The notes beneath the pieces are model-generated. The model was not told where the DNA came from, searched no databases, and worked only from the letters and a program-made list of their open reading frames with translations. DNA of 39,878 nt from Legionella feeleii. GTDB lineage: Bacteria; Pseudomonadota; Gammaproteobacteria; Legionellales; Legionellaceae. Numbering within the stretch: position 1 is the first letter of the stretch; each line of letters starts with the position of its first letter. Below, in pieces: positions 1-7,506 of this stretch. The stretch lies in assembly GCF_001467625.1 (NCBI RefSeq), contig NZ_LNYB01000026.1, positions 1-39,878 of the forward strand, given 5' to 3'. The translations under genes and the position numbers were made by a program.

Positions 1-87
1 CCTTTTGTTGATTATGTTCTTGGCGAACAATCAACAGGATACGCCACCTAATTTATTTTTCACATACACCAGATTCGAGCATAACTC
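1..87 (+). repeat. left copy of 87-bp terminal inverted repeat
   Basis: Bases 1-87 are the exact reverse complement of 39791-39877. Positions 6-36 form a dyad: TGTTGATT, a 2-nt bulge, GTTC, a 5-nt loop, GAAC, AATCAACA. Bases 60-87 repeat, on the minus strand, the last codons and stop of the gene at 39474-39818, without the rest of that gene. Homology stops abruptly after 87. Bases 88-251 hold no gene or signal that I can see. It could be a duplicated gene end at an integration or recombination site, or a repeat that ends an assembly contig. Confidence 0.9.
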
Positions 88-251
88 AATTGTGTTGAAT
101 TAAAGTTAGGATAGTCTCTTCAGATATTGGCATCAAACATTTTTCCAAAATTGCAATTATGATGCTCCATTCTTAATAACATATTATTTTAAACGACATG
201 GGCACTAAATTACTTTAACGGTATTATCAACAAATAGATAAAAATAACACA

Positions 252-1187
252 CTATTTACCTAATAATCTCTCAGCCATTTCCTCCACTGTTTTAATAGCT
301 TCGTCCCAACTGGCTGGAGAGGGATGAAAAATTAAAGGGCCAATAAATCTTTCATATCTATCTTTATATTTATGATCGTTCAAAAGTATTTCCAGACCAA
401 AGTTTAATTCCTCTTTGGGGCTCCTCTTAAATTCTATGTGTTGCGTTCCAAATTCTAAGATATCATTCTGAATAACTTTTTCTACGAGCTCAGTAATTTT
501 ATTTAAATTAGGATGGTGATTGATGATTAAATGAAGATCATAAACATGCCTTACTAGTGTTGCATCATCTTTTTGGGAAGGATTTCTTTCGAAAGCCGCA
601 ATTCTACGAAGTAGTGCAATAAATTTTTCGCTAGCAGTTAATTCTACTGAGGCGCAAAGAATACTTTTTATTTCAGGCTGTAATTTCATGGCCTCCGCAT
701 ACATTGAGCTAACTGGTTTTTCAACTGCTTCATCAAAATTCCCAGACTCCGTGATTTCCAACTGCAATTCAGGGCGTAATGCATTTATTTCGGCAAATTC
801 TTTTGGGTATTCGACTAAAAAATGCTGATATTTACCTTCATCTCTTTTTTTTATGCTTTTTATAAAAAATAAACTGGATGCATTCAACTTTTCGGAGATA
901 GCTTCTTCTATCCCTTTGCGCAATTTCTTTTGCTTATTTCTTGATTCTTTTAAAATATCTAAGGAAGGAACTAACTTGATATCTATATCTTCTGACATGC
1001 GAAAGGTATTAAAATGAGCTTTCAAAAGGCTGGTACCACCTGCAAAAACTAAAGTATACCCACTTAAAGAAATTGTGCTTAATTCCTTTAATAACTGAAC
1101 CGCATAATAATCTTTTTCGATTATCGTAGGGCTACTGATCCCCATAGAATCAGCAATATCTAAAAAATATGAGGTATCAATACTCAC
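252..1187 (-). CDS. AbiEii-like nucleotidyltransferase toxin
   Basis: 311 aa, the usual size for the AbiEii/type IV toxin family of DNA polymerase beta-like nucleotidyltransferases. Visible motifs: GGTSLLK at residues 50-56, with the Ser/Lys of motif I; SEDIDI at 65-70, giving metal-binding Asp67 and Asp69; the EK pair at 187-188 (motif III); and RHVYDL at 213-218 (motif IV). Members of this family modify RNA and arrest growth on phage infection or loss of the antitoxin. The start codon lies inside the end of the upstream antitoxin gene (11-bp overlap), as expected for a translationally coupled antitoxin-toxin pair. Family is confident; phage defence is inference from relatives. Confidence 0.9.
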   Translation of the reverse strand: MSIDTSYFLDIADSMGISSPTIIEKDYYAVQLLKELSTISLSGYTLVFAGGTSLLKAHFNTFRMSEDIDIKLVPSLDILKESRNKQKKLRKGIEEAISEKLNASSLFFIKSIKKRDEGKYQHFLVEYPKEFAEINALRPELQLEITESGNFDEAVEKPVSSMYAEAMKLQPEIKSILCASVELTASEKFIALLRRIAAFERNPSQKDDATLVRHVYDLHLIINHHPNLNKITELVEKVIQNDILEFGTQHIEFKRSPKEELNFGLEILLNDHKYKDRYERFIGPLIFHPSPASWDEAIKTVEEMAERLLGK

Positions 1188-1584
1188 GTTTCTTTACTAT
1201 TAATAGTCTATAGTTGCCTGTTCTTATATTACGACTAAATCTAGAAGGCACAACAAATTGGGCATTTACGGGTATTTGAGGGGAATTTTCTTGGTATTCA
1301 GAAAAAAGACGCCATTTAACACCAAGCCGTGTTAAAGCTTCTTTAGCTACTTGTACAAACCCACCTTTCGCTGCAAACATAGGTTTTCCAGTTAGCCTAT
1401 TAGGGCGTGCTTTAGCGTAGAGACCATATCCTACTCGTATCAATTTTCCTTCTTTGGTAAGAATGAGTAATGCACGCCCTACCTGATCATATTTGCTATT
1501 ATCAAAATCAGCTCGTAGAAATACCTGCTCTTTAGATAGAGCTATTTTATTTTCTATTTGTTCTTTCAGTGACTGACGTTTCAT
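1177..1584 (-). CDS. AbiEi-like antitoxin (DUF6088 type)
   Basis: 135 aa. The N-terminal half looks like a winged helix: a helical region at 1-45 followed by GKLIRVGYGLYAKAR, the typical wing of AbiEi/DUF6088 antitoxins. The C-terminal half is basic and ends in KKREY. It is the first gene of a two-gene operon and overlaps the toxin by 11 bp. Relatives neutralise the nucleotidyltransferase partner and repress their own promoter. Two exact 15-bp direct repeats sit over the predicted promoter 37-73 bases upstream, which fits autoregulation. The start is the first ATG in frame; no strong ribosome site is visible. Confidence 0.85.
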   Translation of the reverse strand: MKRQSLKEQIENKIALSKEQVFLRADFDNSKYDQVGRALLILTKEGKLIRVGYGLYAKARPNRLTGKPMFAAKGGFVQVAKEALTRLGVKWRLFSEYQENSPQIPVNAQFVVPSRFSRNIRTGNYRLLIVKKREY

Positions 1585-1613
1585 AATAGATAAAAGTAAT
1601 GCACATGTTAAAA

Positions 1614-1657
1614 ATTATAGCAAAAATACGACATTTAGAATACAAAAATACGACATT
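1614..1657 (-). promoter_or_regulatory. abiE promoter with two direct-repeat operators
   Basis: On the minus strand a perfect TATAAT lies at 1614-1619, about 30 bases before the antitoxin start. Immediately upstream, CAAAAATACGACATT (plus-strand spelling) occurs at 1621-1635 and identically at 1643-1657. The period is 22 bp, two helical turns, so the repeats cover the spacer and the -35 area. This is the layout expected for a repressor binding one DNA face. I infer that the antitoxin binds here; no protein evidence is available. Confidence 0.6.
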
Positions 1658-1749
1658 AACTACTTTTCCAATTAAACCCCATCCGAAATACACGTCTGAA
1701 ACCAATGCCTAATATAAGTATTTAATTAATAGGGGATCACTTATTCAAT

Positions 1750-1777
1750 GTCTCAAAAAACGACCGTTTTTTGAGAC
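1750..1777. promoter_or_regulatory. 28-bp palindrome, possible recombinase crossover site
   Basis: Two perfect 13-bp arms, GTCTCAAAAAACG and its complement, flank the dinucleotide AC at 1763-1764. Length 28 bp with a 2-bp centre matches site I of Tn3-type res sites and resembles the 26-bp sites of Hin/Gin invertases; the outer TGTC also fits resolvase half-sites. It lies about 130 bp upstream of the serine recombinase gene. It is not a typical terminator, since the stem is AT-rich and no gene ends here. The rest of 1658-1908 shows nothing else I can name. Confidence 0.5.
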
Positions 1778-1908
1778 TCTAAATCATACAAAATATAACT
1801 ATCAAAATTCCTTATAAATACTCATTTACTTCTCTTAAAAACCCATATCATAAACTAATTATCATAAATTCATTAAAAATGGTTATTTTTGAGAAAATCA
1901 TGGGGAAA

Positions 1909-2460
1909 ATGATTGGTTATGCCCGAGTAAGCACTGATGATCAAAATTTGGACTTACAAATAGACACTTTAGTTAAGGCTGGGTGTTCTAAAAAAGATAT
2001 CTATAAAGATAAAGTCTCCGGTGCCAAAACAGAACGACCTGGATTGAATGAATGTATGGAGAACTTATCCTCTGGCGATGTTTTGGTTGTTTGGCGTTTA
2101 GATAGATTGGGTCGGTCAATGGTTCATTTAGTATCCCTCATCGAAACATTGAGAGAAAAAAACGTTGGCTTTAAATCATTATGTGATGGTGCAATTGACA
2201 CAACCACCGCATCAGGTGAATTGGTTTTTAATATATTTTCTTCAATGGCTCAATTTGAACGACGATTAATCCAAGAACGTACCCATGCTGGTTTAGTTGC
2301 AGCCAGGGCTAGAGGAAGGATGGGAGGTCGGCCTAAAGTAGATCCATCCAAAATACAGGTGGCCAAACGAATGCATCAGGATAAGAGCTTATCTATTGAA
2401 GAAATTTGTAAGGTTTTAAAAATTTCCAAGCCTACACTCTATCGTTATTTGTCTTCATAA
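1909..2460 (+). CDS. serine recombinase (resolvase/invertase family)
   Basis: About 183 aa from the ATG at 1909, whose product begins MIGYARVSTDDQ as in most small serine recombinases. In-frame ATGs at 1879 and 1900 would add 10 or 3 residues. The nucleophile is the Ser of YARVST. WRLDRLGRS supplies the active-site arginines, and TASGELVFNIFSSMAQFERRLI is the long E helix region. The protein ends in a helix-turn-helix, IEEICKVLKISKPTLYRYL, for DNA binding. It catalyses site-specific inversion or resolution. No transposase is adjacent, so it could be a remnant of a Tn3-like element, a stand-alone invertase, or the recombinase of this island. Confidence 0.93.
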   Translation: MIGYARVSTDDQNLDLQIDTLVKAGCSKKDIYKDKVSGAKTERPGLNECMENLSSGDVLVVWRLDRLGRSMVHLVSLIETLREKNVGFKSLCDGAIDTTTASGELVFNIFSSMAQFERRLIQERTHAGLVAARARGRMGGRPKVDPSKIQVAKRMHQDKSLSIEEICKVLKISKPTLYRYLSS

Positions 2461-2477
2461 TTAATTGGAAATCAAAA

Positions 2478-3033
2478 ATGATCCCAATTTTTAAAACTGA
2501 GCGCTTAATTCTTCGTGAAATGACTGAGGCTGATTTGCCAAACTATGAAAAATATTTCATCGATTATGAGGTCATAAGATATTTAACTGCCTCTGTGCCA
2601 TGGCCATACCCTGCTGAGGGGGTTCGAGATTATTTAAACCAAGAAATCATTCCTTATTTAGGTAAAGAAAGATGGCTATGGGGTATATTTCTACAAAAAG
2701 AACCTAATGAATTAATTGGTGCTGTTGAATTAAGACGTATAAGCTAATCCAGATAATCGAGGATTTTGGTTAGGAAAGAAATTTTGGGGGCTGGGTATTA
2801 TGACAGAAGCTTTAGTTCCTATTACAAACTACGCATTTGATGTTCTAGGGTTTGAAAAAATGATTTTCACCAATGCCGTAGGTAATGACCCATCTCATCG
2901 AATTAAAGATAAAATGGGAGCTCGATTGTTATATACCGAACCCGCTAAATTTGTAGATTCTGGATTTAAAGAGCACGAAGTATGGGAGCTGTCGAAAGAA
3001 GCTTGGCAGCGTAGATTCATTAATCCTAGATGA
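2478..3033 (+). pseudogene. GNAT acetyltransferase, broken by one-base frameshift
   Basis: The N-terminal part (2478-2747, beginning MIPIFKTERLILREMTEAD) is a RimJ/RimL-type GNAT start that stops at TAA 2745-2747. Dropping the T at 2745 restores one reading frame through NPDNRGFWLGKKFWGLGIMTEAL to 3033. That stretch contains the RGxxxG-like acetyl-CoA loop and the usual C-terminal strands. The restored protein is about 185 aa, a normal size. The substrate cannot be told. It starts 17 bases after the recombinase stop. Either the gene is recently inactivated or the base is a sequencing error; the otherwise perfect frame means the change is very recent. Confidence 0.85.
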
Positions 3034-3065
3034 AATGTTACTCCATAATAATCAGCCATTGTCAT

Positions 3066-3362
3066 TTATGTTCTATGGCGTTCTGAATTTAAATCTTTAA
3101 CTTTCATTGAAATTTCAAACCCACAAGCGTGAGCATAATTTTGTAACGTTTTCCAACTAGGATTCACTGCCCCCCTTTCTAATCTGGAAACATTACTCTT
3201 TTGTGTTCCCATTTTACTGGCAACTTCCTCCTGAGATAACCCTGATTTTTTACGCATCGTTAGTAACGTATCAATCAATGCAAATTCTTCATTAAGCTTT
3301 TCATATTCAGATTGCACTTCTGGATTTCTAAAAGCCCTGTCTTTTAATTTTTGGATACTCAT
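3066..3362 (-). CDS. higA: HigA-like XRE-family antitoxin
   Basis: 98 aa. The Cro/C1-type helix-turn-helix spans residues 34-85; GLSQEEVASKMGTQKSNVSRLERG is the HTH core, followed by NPSWKTLQNYAHACG. It overlaps the upstream toxin gene by 4 bp (ATGA), so the order is toxin then antitoxin, the HigBA arrangement. Such proteins bind the toxin and repress the operon through a palindromic operator, and one is present upstream of higB. Gene family is confident; partner specificity is inferred from the overlap. Confidence 0.9.
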   Translation of the reverse strand: MSIQKLKDRAFRNPEVQSEYEKLNEEFALIDTLLTMRKKSGLSQEEVASKMGTQKSNVSRLERGAVNPSWKTLQNYAHACGFEISMKVKDLNSERHRT

Positions 3363-3685
3363 TTTCTTTCAACCTCCGCCTTTCTTTTTCTAGCTAGATC
3401 AAGATCAGTCTTTGGCGTTTTTTGACTCTTCTTAATAAAAGCATGTAAAACAATAATGTGCCGACCTTTCATATAACAATATAAAGAACGAGCTATTCCT
3501 TCTTGAGCTTTTGCCCTTATTTCAAATAACCCATCTCCCATTGCTTCCGTGTGGGGAGAACCTAAATTTGCTCCGTGCTTTTCAATTAACTCAAGTAATT
3601 TAAGCATTCTAGCCTGAATCTTTGGAGGCATGCTGAGAATATCCTCTTCAACAGACTCACTATAAAAGTCGACCTTCCAATTCAT
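3359..3685 (-). CDS. higB: HigB-like RelE-superfamily toxin
   Basis: 108 aa. It matches the Gp49/HigB-like branch of the RelE superfamily: an N-terminal FYSESVEEDILSMPPKIQARMLKLLELIEKHG helical pair, then LFEIRAKAQEGIARSLYCYMKGRHIIVLHAFIKKSQKTP, the beta-sheet core with basic catalytic-side residues. Members are ribosome-dependent mRNA endonucleases. First gene of the pair; the antitoxin start overlaps its stop. The 18-bp palindrome begins 18 bases upstream. Confidence 0.9.
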   Translation of the reverse strand: MNWKVDFYSESVEEDILSMPPKIQARMLKLLELIEKHGANLGSPHTEAMGDGLFEIRAKAQEGIARSLYCYMKGRHIIVLHAFIKKSQKTPKTDLDLARKRKAEVERK

Positions 3686-3702
3686 GCTAATTTCTCTTTT
3701 TC

Positions 3703-3720
3703 GTTATCATATATGATAAC
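3703..3720 (-). promoter_or_regulatory. higBA operator palindrome
   Basis: GTTATCATATATGATAAC is a perfect 18-bp palindrome 18 bases upstream of the higB start. It contains TATCAT and TATGAT, either of which could serve as a -10 hexamer, so bound HigA would block the promoter. Binding by HigA is inferred from position and symmetry. Confidence 0.7.
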
Positions 3721-3777
3721 AAAAATCCTAAAAAAAATCTATTTATAAAGTAATACCTGATTTTTAAATATAACGGT

Positions 3778-3999
3778 GCCTTACCTCAAATCTCTATATT
3801 CAAACCTTATTTATCTCAAATCCTATTTAGGTATTTATTAAAATAATCAGGATATTAAAGGTTAAATAAAATCTTATCTATCCCAAATTTTCGATTTTTG
3901 TCATTTTGAGATCCAATAAATTCAAGGCCTTCTCTATGGGTATTTTTGCCTTCTTAACTTATTTGGGATAGATAAGGTACGTTATCTACCTCAAATAAT
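3778..3999. repeat. cluster of TTATCTAYCYCAAAT-like repeats with a 16-bp inverted repeat
   Basis: Five related motifs lie in the gap between higBA and the next gene: TTACCTCAAAT at 3781, TTATCTCAAAT at 3811, TTATCTATCCCAAAT at 3874, the reverse complement ATTTGGGATAGATAA at 3961, and TTATCTACCTCAAAT at 3982. The third and fourth extend to a perfect 16-bp inverted repeat (3873-3888 and 3961-3976) enclosing 72 bp. Possibilities are repeated protein-binding sites, a transposon-end type array, or a small inverted-repeat element. I see no coding sequence in 3686-4080. Confidence 0.55.
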
Positions 4000-4080
4000 A
4001 TAAGAACTGGAGAGTAACGTATTCATTCAATGTAGATTCAGGATAATTTATTGAGTAAGGCAAACCGGACGCTTTATTCT

Positions 4081-4944
4081 CTATTTTGTGAAATTCACAT
4101 ACTCAAGTTTCTCTATTGTATTTACTATCTGGCAAGTAATTAGATCTTGATTTTCACTATTAAATAGCTGCTTTGTTTTCTCCGCTTCACTTGCATTATC
4201 TGAATCTGTTGCAAAGATATCGCAAAAGGGTATGGCTGCGCATTGATTTATATCAAATAGATCATTTACCGACCATTTCTTATTTGTATCGTAATGTCTT
4301 ATATGTTGCCTATACAACATGAAAGAAAAAGAAAGGAAATCTTGCTTATGGCTATTTTCAATTAGCTTAATATTATCAGCGTTTATGCAATTGGTAGGCA
4401 ATAAATTTTCTATAAGTTTATTTATTCTTAATTTTTCAACATCGTTCAAATATTTATTTTTATTCACTCTACAATATGTTTTGTTGTCATCCACCCATTG
4501 ATTTAAATTTTTTATTTCAAAGTCATTTAGTGACTCAAAAGCAGAACGATCTTCTAAACTCAGTTCAATAATTTTATCAATGGGATTCAATTTAAAAAAC
4601 TGAAATAGATCTAAATCAATTTCTAATTCATTTGGATTAACTCCCAGAAATATACAATCAGAATAGTTATTGCTGAACCAATCCAAATTTGTTTTTCCAC
4701 TTAGCAATATTGAGACATCACGTTTAAGAATTTGATCAAAACTTCTTAAGTATTTTATTTCGCAATTTTTTAAAAAAGATGCTGTCATTTGAATGGCTTT
4801 AGTATCTGTTCTTTGAGTTAATTCAATAAAATTACAAGAGGAGAATATTAAAGTCACCTCTTTAGTTTGCAATTTTTCTGACAAAATCAGATTAGGATTT
4901 TGAACCACTTTTTGTAAATGGCAATTATCTAAGTATATTATCAT
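4081..4944 (-). CDS. hypothetical protein with PIN-like features
   Basis: 287 aa, not recognised at family level. The N-terminus MIIYLDNCHLQKV has an Asp-Asn on the first strand (D6, N7). FIELTQ supplies a Glu at 41. Near the C-terminus, IPFCDIFATDSDNAS supplies Asp242, Asp247 and Asp249 after a predicted strand. A D...E...D..D order with N- and C-terminal acidic strands is what PIN-like metal-dependent RNases show, so a nuclease role is plausible but weakly supported. The middle is Lys/Asn/Leu rich and probably helical. Strongly AT-rich with poor codon bias, consistent with horizontal acquisition. A GAGG-like site lies about 10 bases upstream of the start. Confidence 0.6.
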   Translation of the reverse strand: MIIYLDNCHLQKVVQNPNLILSEKLQTKEVTLIFSSCNFIELTQRTDTKAIQMTASFLKNCEIKYLRSFDQILKRDVSILLSGKTNLDWFSNNYSDCIFLGVNPNELEIDLDLFQFFKLNPIDKIIELSLEDRSAFESLNDFEIKNLNQWVDDNKTYCRVNKNKYLNDVEKLRINKLIENLLPTNCINADNIKLIENSHKQDFLSFSFMLYRQHIRHYDTNKKWSVNDLFDINQCAAIPFCDIFATDSDNASEAEKTKQLFNSENQDLITCQIVNTIEKLEYVNFTK

Positions 4945-5117
4945 TCATCTGTACCTCTTTAAAATATCACCATATTGTGTATATTTTAAACAGAATAACA
5001 AATATAATCATTTGAAGGCAAATCAAAGAGTAAATGTTGGGGTTTAACTATTAGCGACCCTTGATGGAGAGTAGCGTAATTAGGGTATTCATTCTCCAAA
5101 GCCCAACAGCCCTATGA

Positions 5118-5285
5118 TTTGACATCCAGTTGGCCGAATCTTTAGATAATCAGCCCGATGAACTTAAAATTGAAATGAGATTCTAATGATACAGCGATTG
5201 ATAAAGAAACCTTGATCGCGAGGCTACGCTGACTGAGAGATTAATGGATGTAATTGCCATGTTTATGGCCTACTTGATACGGTAA
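5118..5285 (+). pseudogene. decayed coding remnant
   Basis: Three consecutive short stretches read like protein in three different frames: FDIQLAESLDNQPDELKIEM (5118-5186), then DTAIDKETLIARLR (from 5188), then TERLMDVIAMFMAYLIR (5232-5285). Each ends at a stop where the next begins. This is the pattern of one gene broken by two small indels. The family is not recognised and no start is visible. The calls rest only on plausible amino-acid composition, so confidence is low. Confidence 0.3.
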
Positions 5286-5773
5286 TTAAAGTTGAAGAAG
5301 AGAATATTATAAATTAGGCTAGCATAGCTTAATCAAGGCTTTGTATAGTCAAAAAAATAGCGGAAATGCGTGCCTATCAATTCCAATTAATCACCATACT
5401 TTTGCGCGTATTCCGGCATGAACTTTGTTCCGGTATAGAAAGGGTAACAAACAAAAAAAATAATAGTTTGATTATGTGTAATTTTTTAATATTTTTATAT
5501 AAAAAGACTCTATACTAAAGCCAGGGATACAGTATCTCGCTTTACAAGTCTAAGAGTTTATGAGCGAAATGCAAACTTATAAAATAGTAGATATTGGAAT
5601 TGGTTACTATGAATTCCAGATATCTTTATAAAAAGGAAGCATGTTAGCGAGATAATAAAATCAGTTTAAGCCAATGGGATTTTAATTGGCATATGGAAAT
5701 ATAAAAAAAATTTGGATGATTCATTAAATAAATCCTAAGGCTTGATTTATATAACCTATAGTAGGAGGCCATA
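5286..5773 (+). promoter_or_regulatory. long AT-rich leader region before the 147-aa gene
   Basis: A TATACT hexamer at 5511-5516 could be the -10 of a promoter giving a leader of about 250 nt for the gene at 5774. Within the leader, TATCTCGCT at 5533-5541 is complementary to AGCGAGATA at 5646-5654, which could close a large stem. No other gene-like structure is seen in 4945-5773 apart from the decayed remnant listed separately. Confidence 0.3.
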
Positions 5774-6217
5774 ATGGCTAATGATGATTCAATATTTGTT
5801 TTTGTAAAAGGTAATAAAGCAAAGTTTGCTTATGAAATAACAGACTCGCACTTTAATGAGTTACATCATTATATCAAGGCTAACCAATCGAATAATGGTA
5901 AGCCTACATCACCAATTGAATCAGATTTTTTGGCGATTGAAGATAGTTTATTCTACATTAAACAGAATCGAGGAAATGGGTTCATTCCTGCAAATCCTGT
6001 AGTTAAAGTTTTTACTAGTTATGAAAAGAATTATGAGATTTGCTCCACACTAAACAAGCCAGATAAATTTTCTCAAAAATTGAAATCAATTAATCAACTA
6101 AAAAACTCTCTTGCAAGATTTCAAGGGGATAGAGACCAGGTTAAATTTCACTGGCTTCCTAAAAAATTTAAAAATTGCATGGAAGACGTCGATAATTTTT
6201 TAAAAGACACTAAATAA
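5774..6217 (+). CDS. hypothetical protein
   Basis: 147 aa, not recognised. The start is well supported: TAGGAGG lies 7 bases before the ATG. The product is soluble, has no signal peptide or membrane segment, and is rich in Lys, Asn and Phe. The C-terminal third, LKSINQLKNSLARFQGD followed by KFHWLPKKFKNCMEDVDNFLKD, is probably helical. It lies in the AT-rich accessory segment, 205 bp before a DUF3892-type gene in the same orientation. No function is proposed. Confidence 0.65.
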   Translation: MANDDSIFVFVKGNKAKFAYEITDSHFNELHHYIKANQSNNGKPTSPIESDFLAIEDSLFYIKQNRGNGFIPANPVVKVFTSYEKNYEICSTLNKPDKFSQKLKSINQLKNSLARFQGDRDQVKFHWLPKKFKNCMEDVDNFLKDTK

Positions 6218-6318
6218 ACTATGGAGAAGACCAAGACCGGACAAGCGTAGTCTACACGCTAGGCTATGCTTGTCGCCTAGAAGGAGATTTGGCATGGTAG
6301 ACATTTAAGAGGAGGTAT

Positions 6319-6387
6319 ATGAGAAAGTCAAATAAGGTAAATTATTTCGAGCACGTACTCCTTTCTCGATTCTCCTTTTATGAGTAG
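6319..6387 (+). CDS. possible 22-aa small ORF
   Basis: An ATG at 6319 follows AGGAGG with a spacing of 3 bases and reads 22 codons to TAG. The peptide is basic at the start (MRKSNKVNYF) and aromatic later. It sits between the 147-aa gene and the DUF3892 gene. The ribosome site is the only support, and its spacing is short; it may be chance in purine-rich sequence. Confidence 0.2.
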   Translation: MRKSNKVNYFEHVLLSRFSFYE

Positions 6388-6422
6388 CGGTTAAGTATAT
6401 ATAATTAAAAGGTGGTGGTTTT

Positions 6423-6713
6423 ATGATTAGTAGACATCAAATTTTTTGTATTAATAAAAGTCAGCGTGCGAATCCACACGAGCGAATTCTCTCCATTGGT
6501 GGCTTTAACTCCGATGGCAGTAGATGGAAATTATCACAACAGGAAGCAATTAAAGGTATAGAATCAGGTAAATGGGAGTTTTATGTATCCAATGGGGGAA
6601 CAAGGGTAGATGTAATTATCGCAACGAGCATTTATGATAATAAATATATTAAAACTGTACCAGACGGTTTATATCCAGATAATCTTTTGAGCTTACCAGA
6701 GTGTCCTGATTAA
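6423..6713 (+). CDS. DUF3892-type small protein
   Basis: 96 aa. It matches the DUF3892 pattern almost throughout: [17 protein letters not shown] at the start, [38 protein letters not shown], then [21 protein letters not shown] at the end. The family is widespread, often near mobile elements, with no known biochemical role. A GGTGG-type ribosome site lies about 8 bases upstream. Confidence 0.8.
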   Translation: MISRHQIFCINKSQRANPHERILSIGGFNSDGSRWKLSQQEAIKGIESGKWEFYVSNGGTRVDVIIATSIYDNKYIKTVPDGLYPDNLLSLPECPD

Positions 6714-6751
6714 CTGTCATGTTCTTTTGAGGCACAATGAGAAAGGATCTA

Positions 6752-6781
6752 GGTCAGGCTTGAATCTTCTCTAGCCTGACC
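6752..6781 (+). other. 9-bp stem hairpin before the membrane-protein gene
   Basis: GGTCAGGCT at 6752-6760 pairs perfectly with AGCCTGACC at 6773-6781 around a 12-nt loop. No T-run follows on the plus strand. It falls 38 bp after the DUF3892 stop and 20 bp before the next start, so it may be a weak terminator, an mRNA-stabilising structure or a leader element. Confidence 0.45.
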
Positions 6782-6801
6782 CGCTTGCCCTGGAGAAAAA
6801 A

Positions 6802-7506
6802 TTGAAGACCATTTTAGATATCTATAACTCAAACAAACTGGTTCTTTTAATCTTTATTTGTAGTTTAATAGCTTATTTCTGCAAAAAAACATGTCCAACG
6901 ATTGAAAACAGCAAATTTATTAATGAAATCCTTTTAGCACTAATTACTGGGGCTATATTTTATTTATTTACTAGTGGGTTCACTATAGCAAGGCAAAAAA
7001 AAGTTATTAAGAATTATGTTATAAAAAGATATTGCGATATTAAATTTGACCTCTTAAGTAACTGTCTACAATTACACGAAGATAAATCTCGGAAAAAAAT
7101 AACCAAGGAAGATAGAGAGAGAATTAAAGAAAATATAAATAATTACAACATTATCCAAGAATATTTTACAGATGATGTTTTATGCAATATTAAGACCTAC
7201 TATCCTGACAGTAATTTTTTAAAAGAAACAATGTTTTTACTAAATCAGTTAAAAGAATGTTTTATTGCTTTATCAGCGTATGAATTTATTCAAGTTAATT
7301 CAAGGCTTTACGAAAGATTATTACATTTTATTAGCTGGGTTCAAAATATTACTTTTTTAGCTAACATCGATGAAACAACCTCAACTGAACGCGGAACATT
7401 TGATACGGCCTTGGAATTGATTCTTGCAAACGTCTTAACTGGGTGGGATATGTGTTATGGTCAAAGAAAATCTGATGATTTATTTGAATTAATTCGAGAC
7501 TGTTGA
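6802..7506 (+). CDS. hypothetical membrane-anchored protein
   Basis: 234 aa from a TTG start preceded by TGGAG about 9 bases upstream. Two hydrophobic segments at roughly residues 12-28 (KLVLLIFICSLIAYFCK) and 42-62 (EILLALITGAIFYLFTSGF) form an N-terminal hairpin. A charged cytoplasmic helical domain of about 170 aa follows (KKVIKNYVIKRYCDIKFDLL... and later repeated Leu/Ile heptads). The family is not recognised. The layout of a short membrane hairpin plus a soluble helical domain occurs in some defence and signalling proteins, but no catalytic motif is visible. AT-rich, last gene of the accessory segment. Confidence 0.6.
   Translation: MKTILDIYNSNKLVLLIFICSLIAYFCKKTCPTIENSKFINEILLALITGAIFYLFTSGFTIARQKKVIKNYVIKRYCDIKFDLLSNCLQLHEDKSRKKITKEDRERIKENINNYNIIQEYFTDDVLCNIKTYYPDSNFLKETMFLLNQLKECFIALSAYEFIQVNSRLYERLLHFISWVQNITFLANIDETTSTERGTFDTALELILANVLTGWDMCYGQRKSDDLFELIRDC

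Noticed and set aside
1750-1777. Palindrome as an intrinsic terminator
   Set aside because: No gene ends here on either strand and the stem is AT-rich with the T-run inside the stem.
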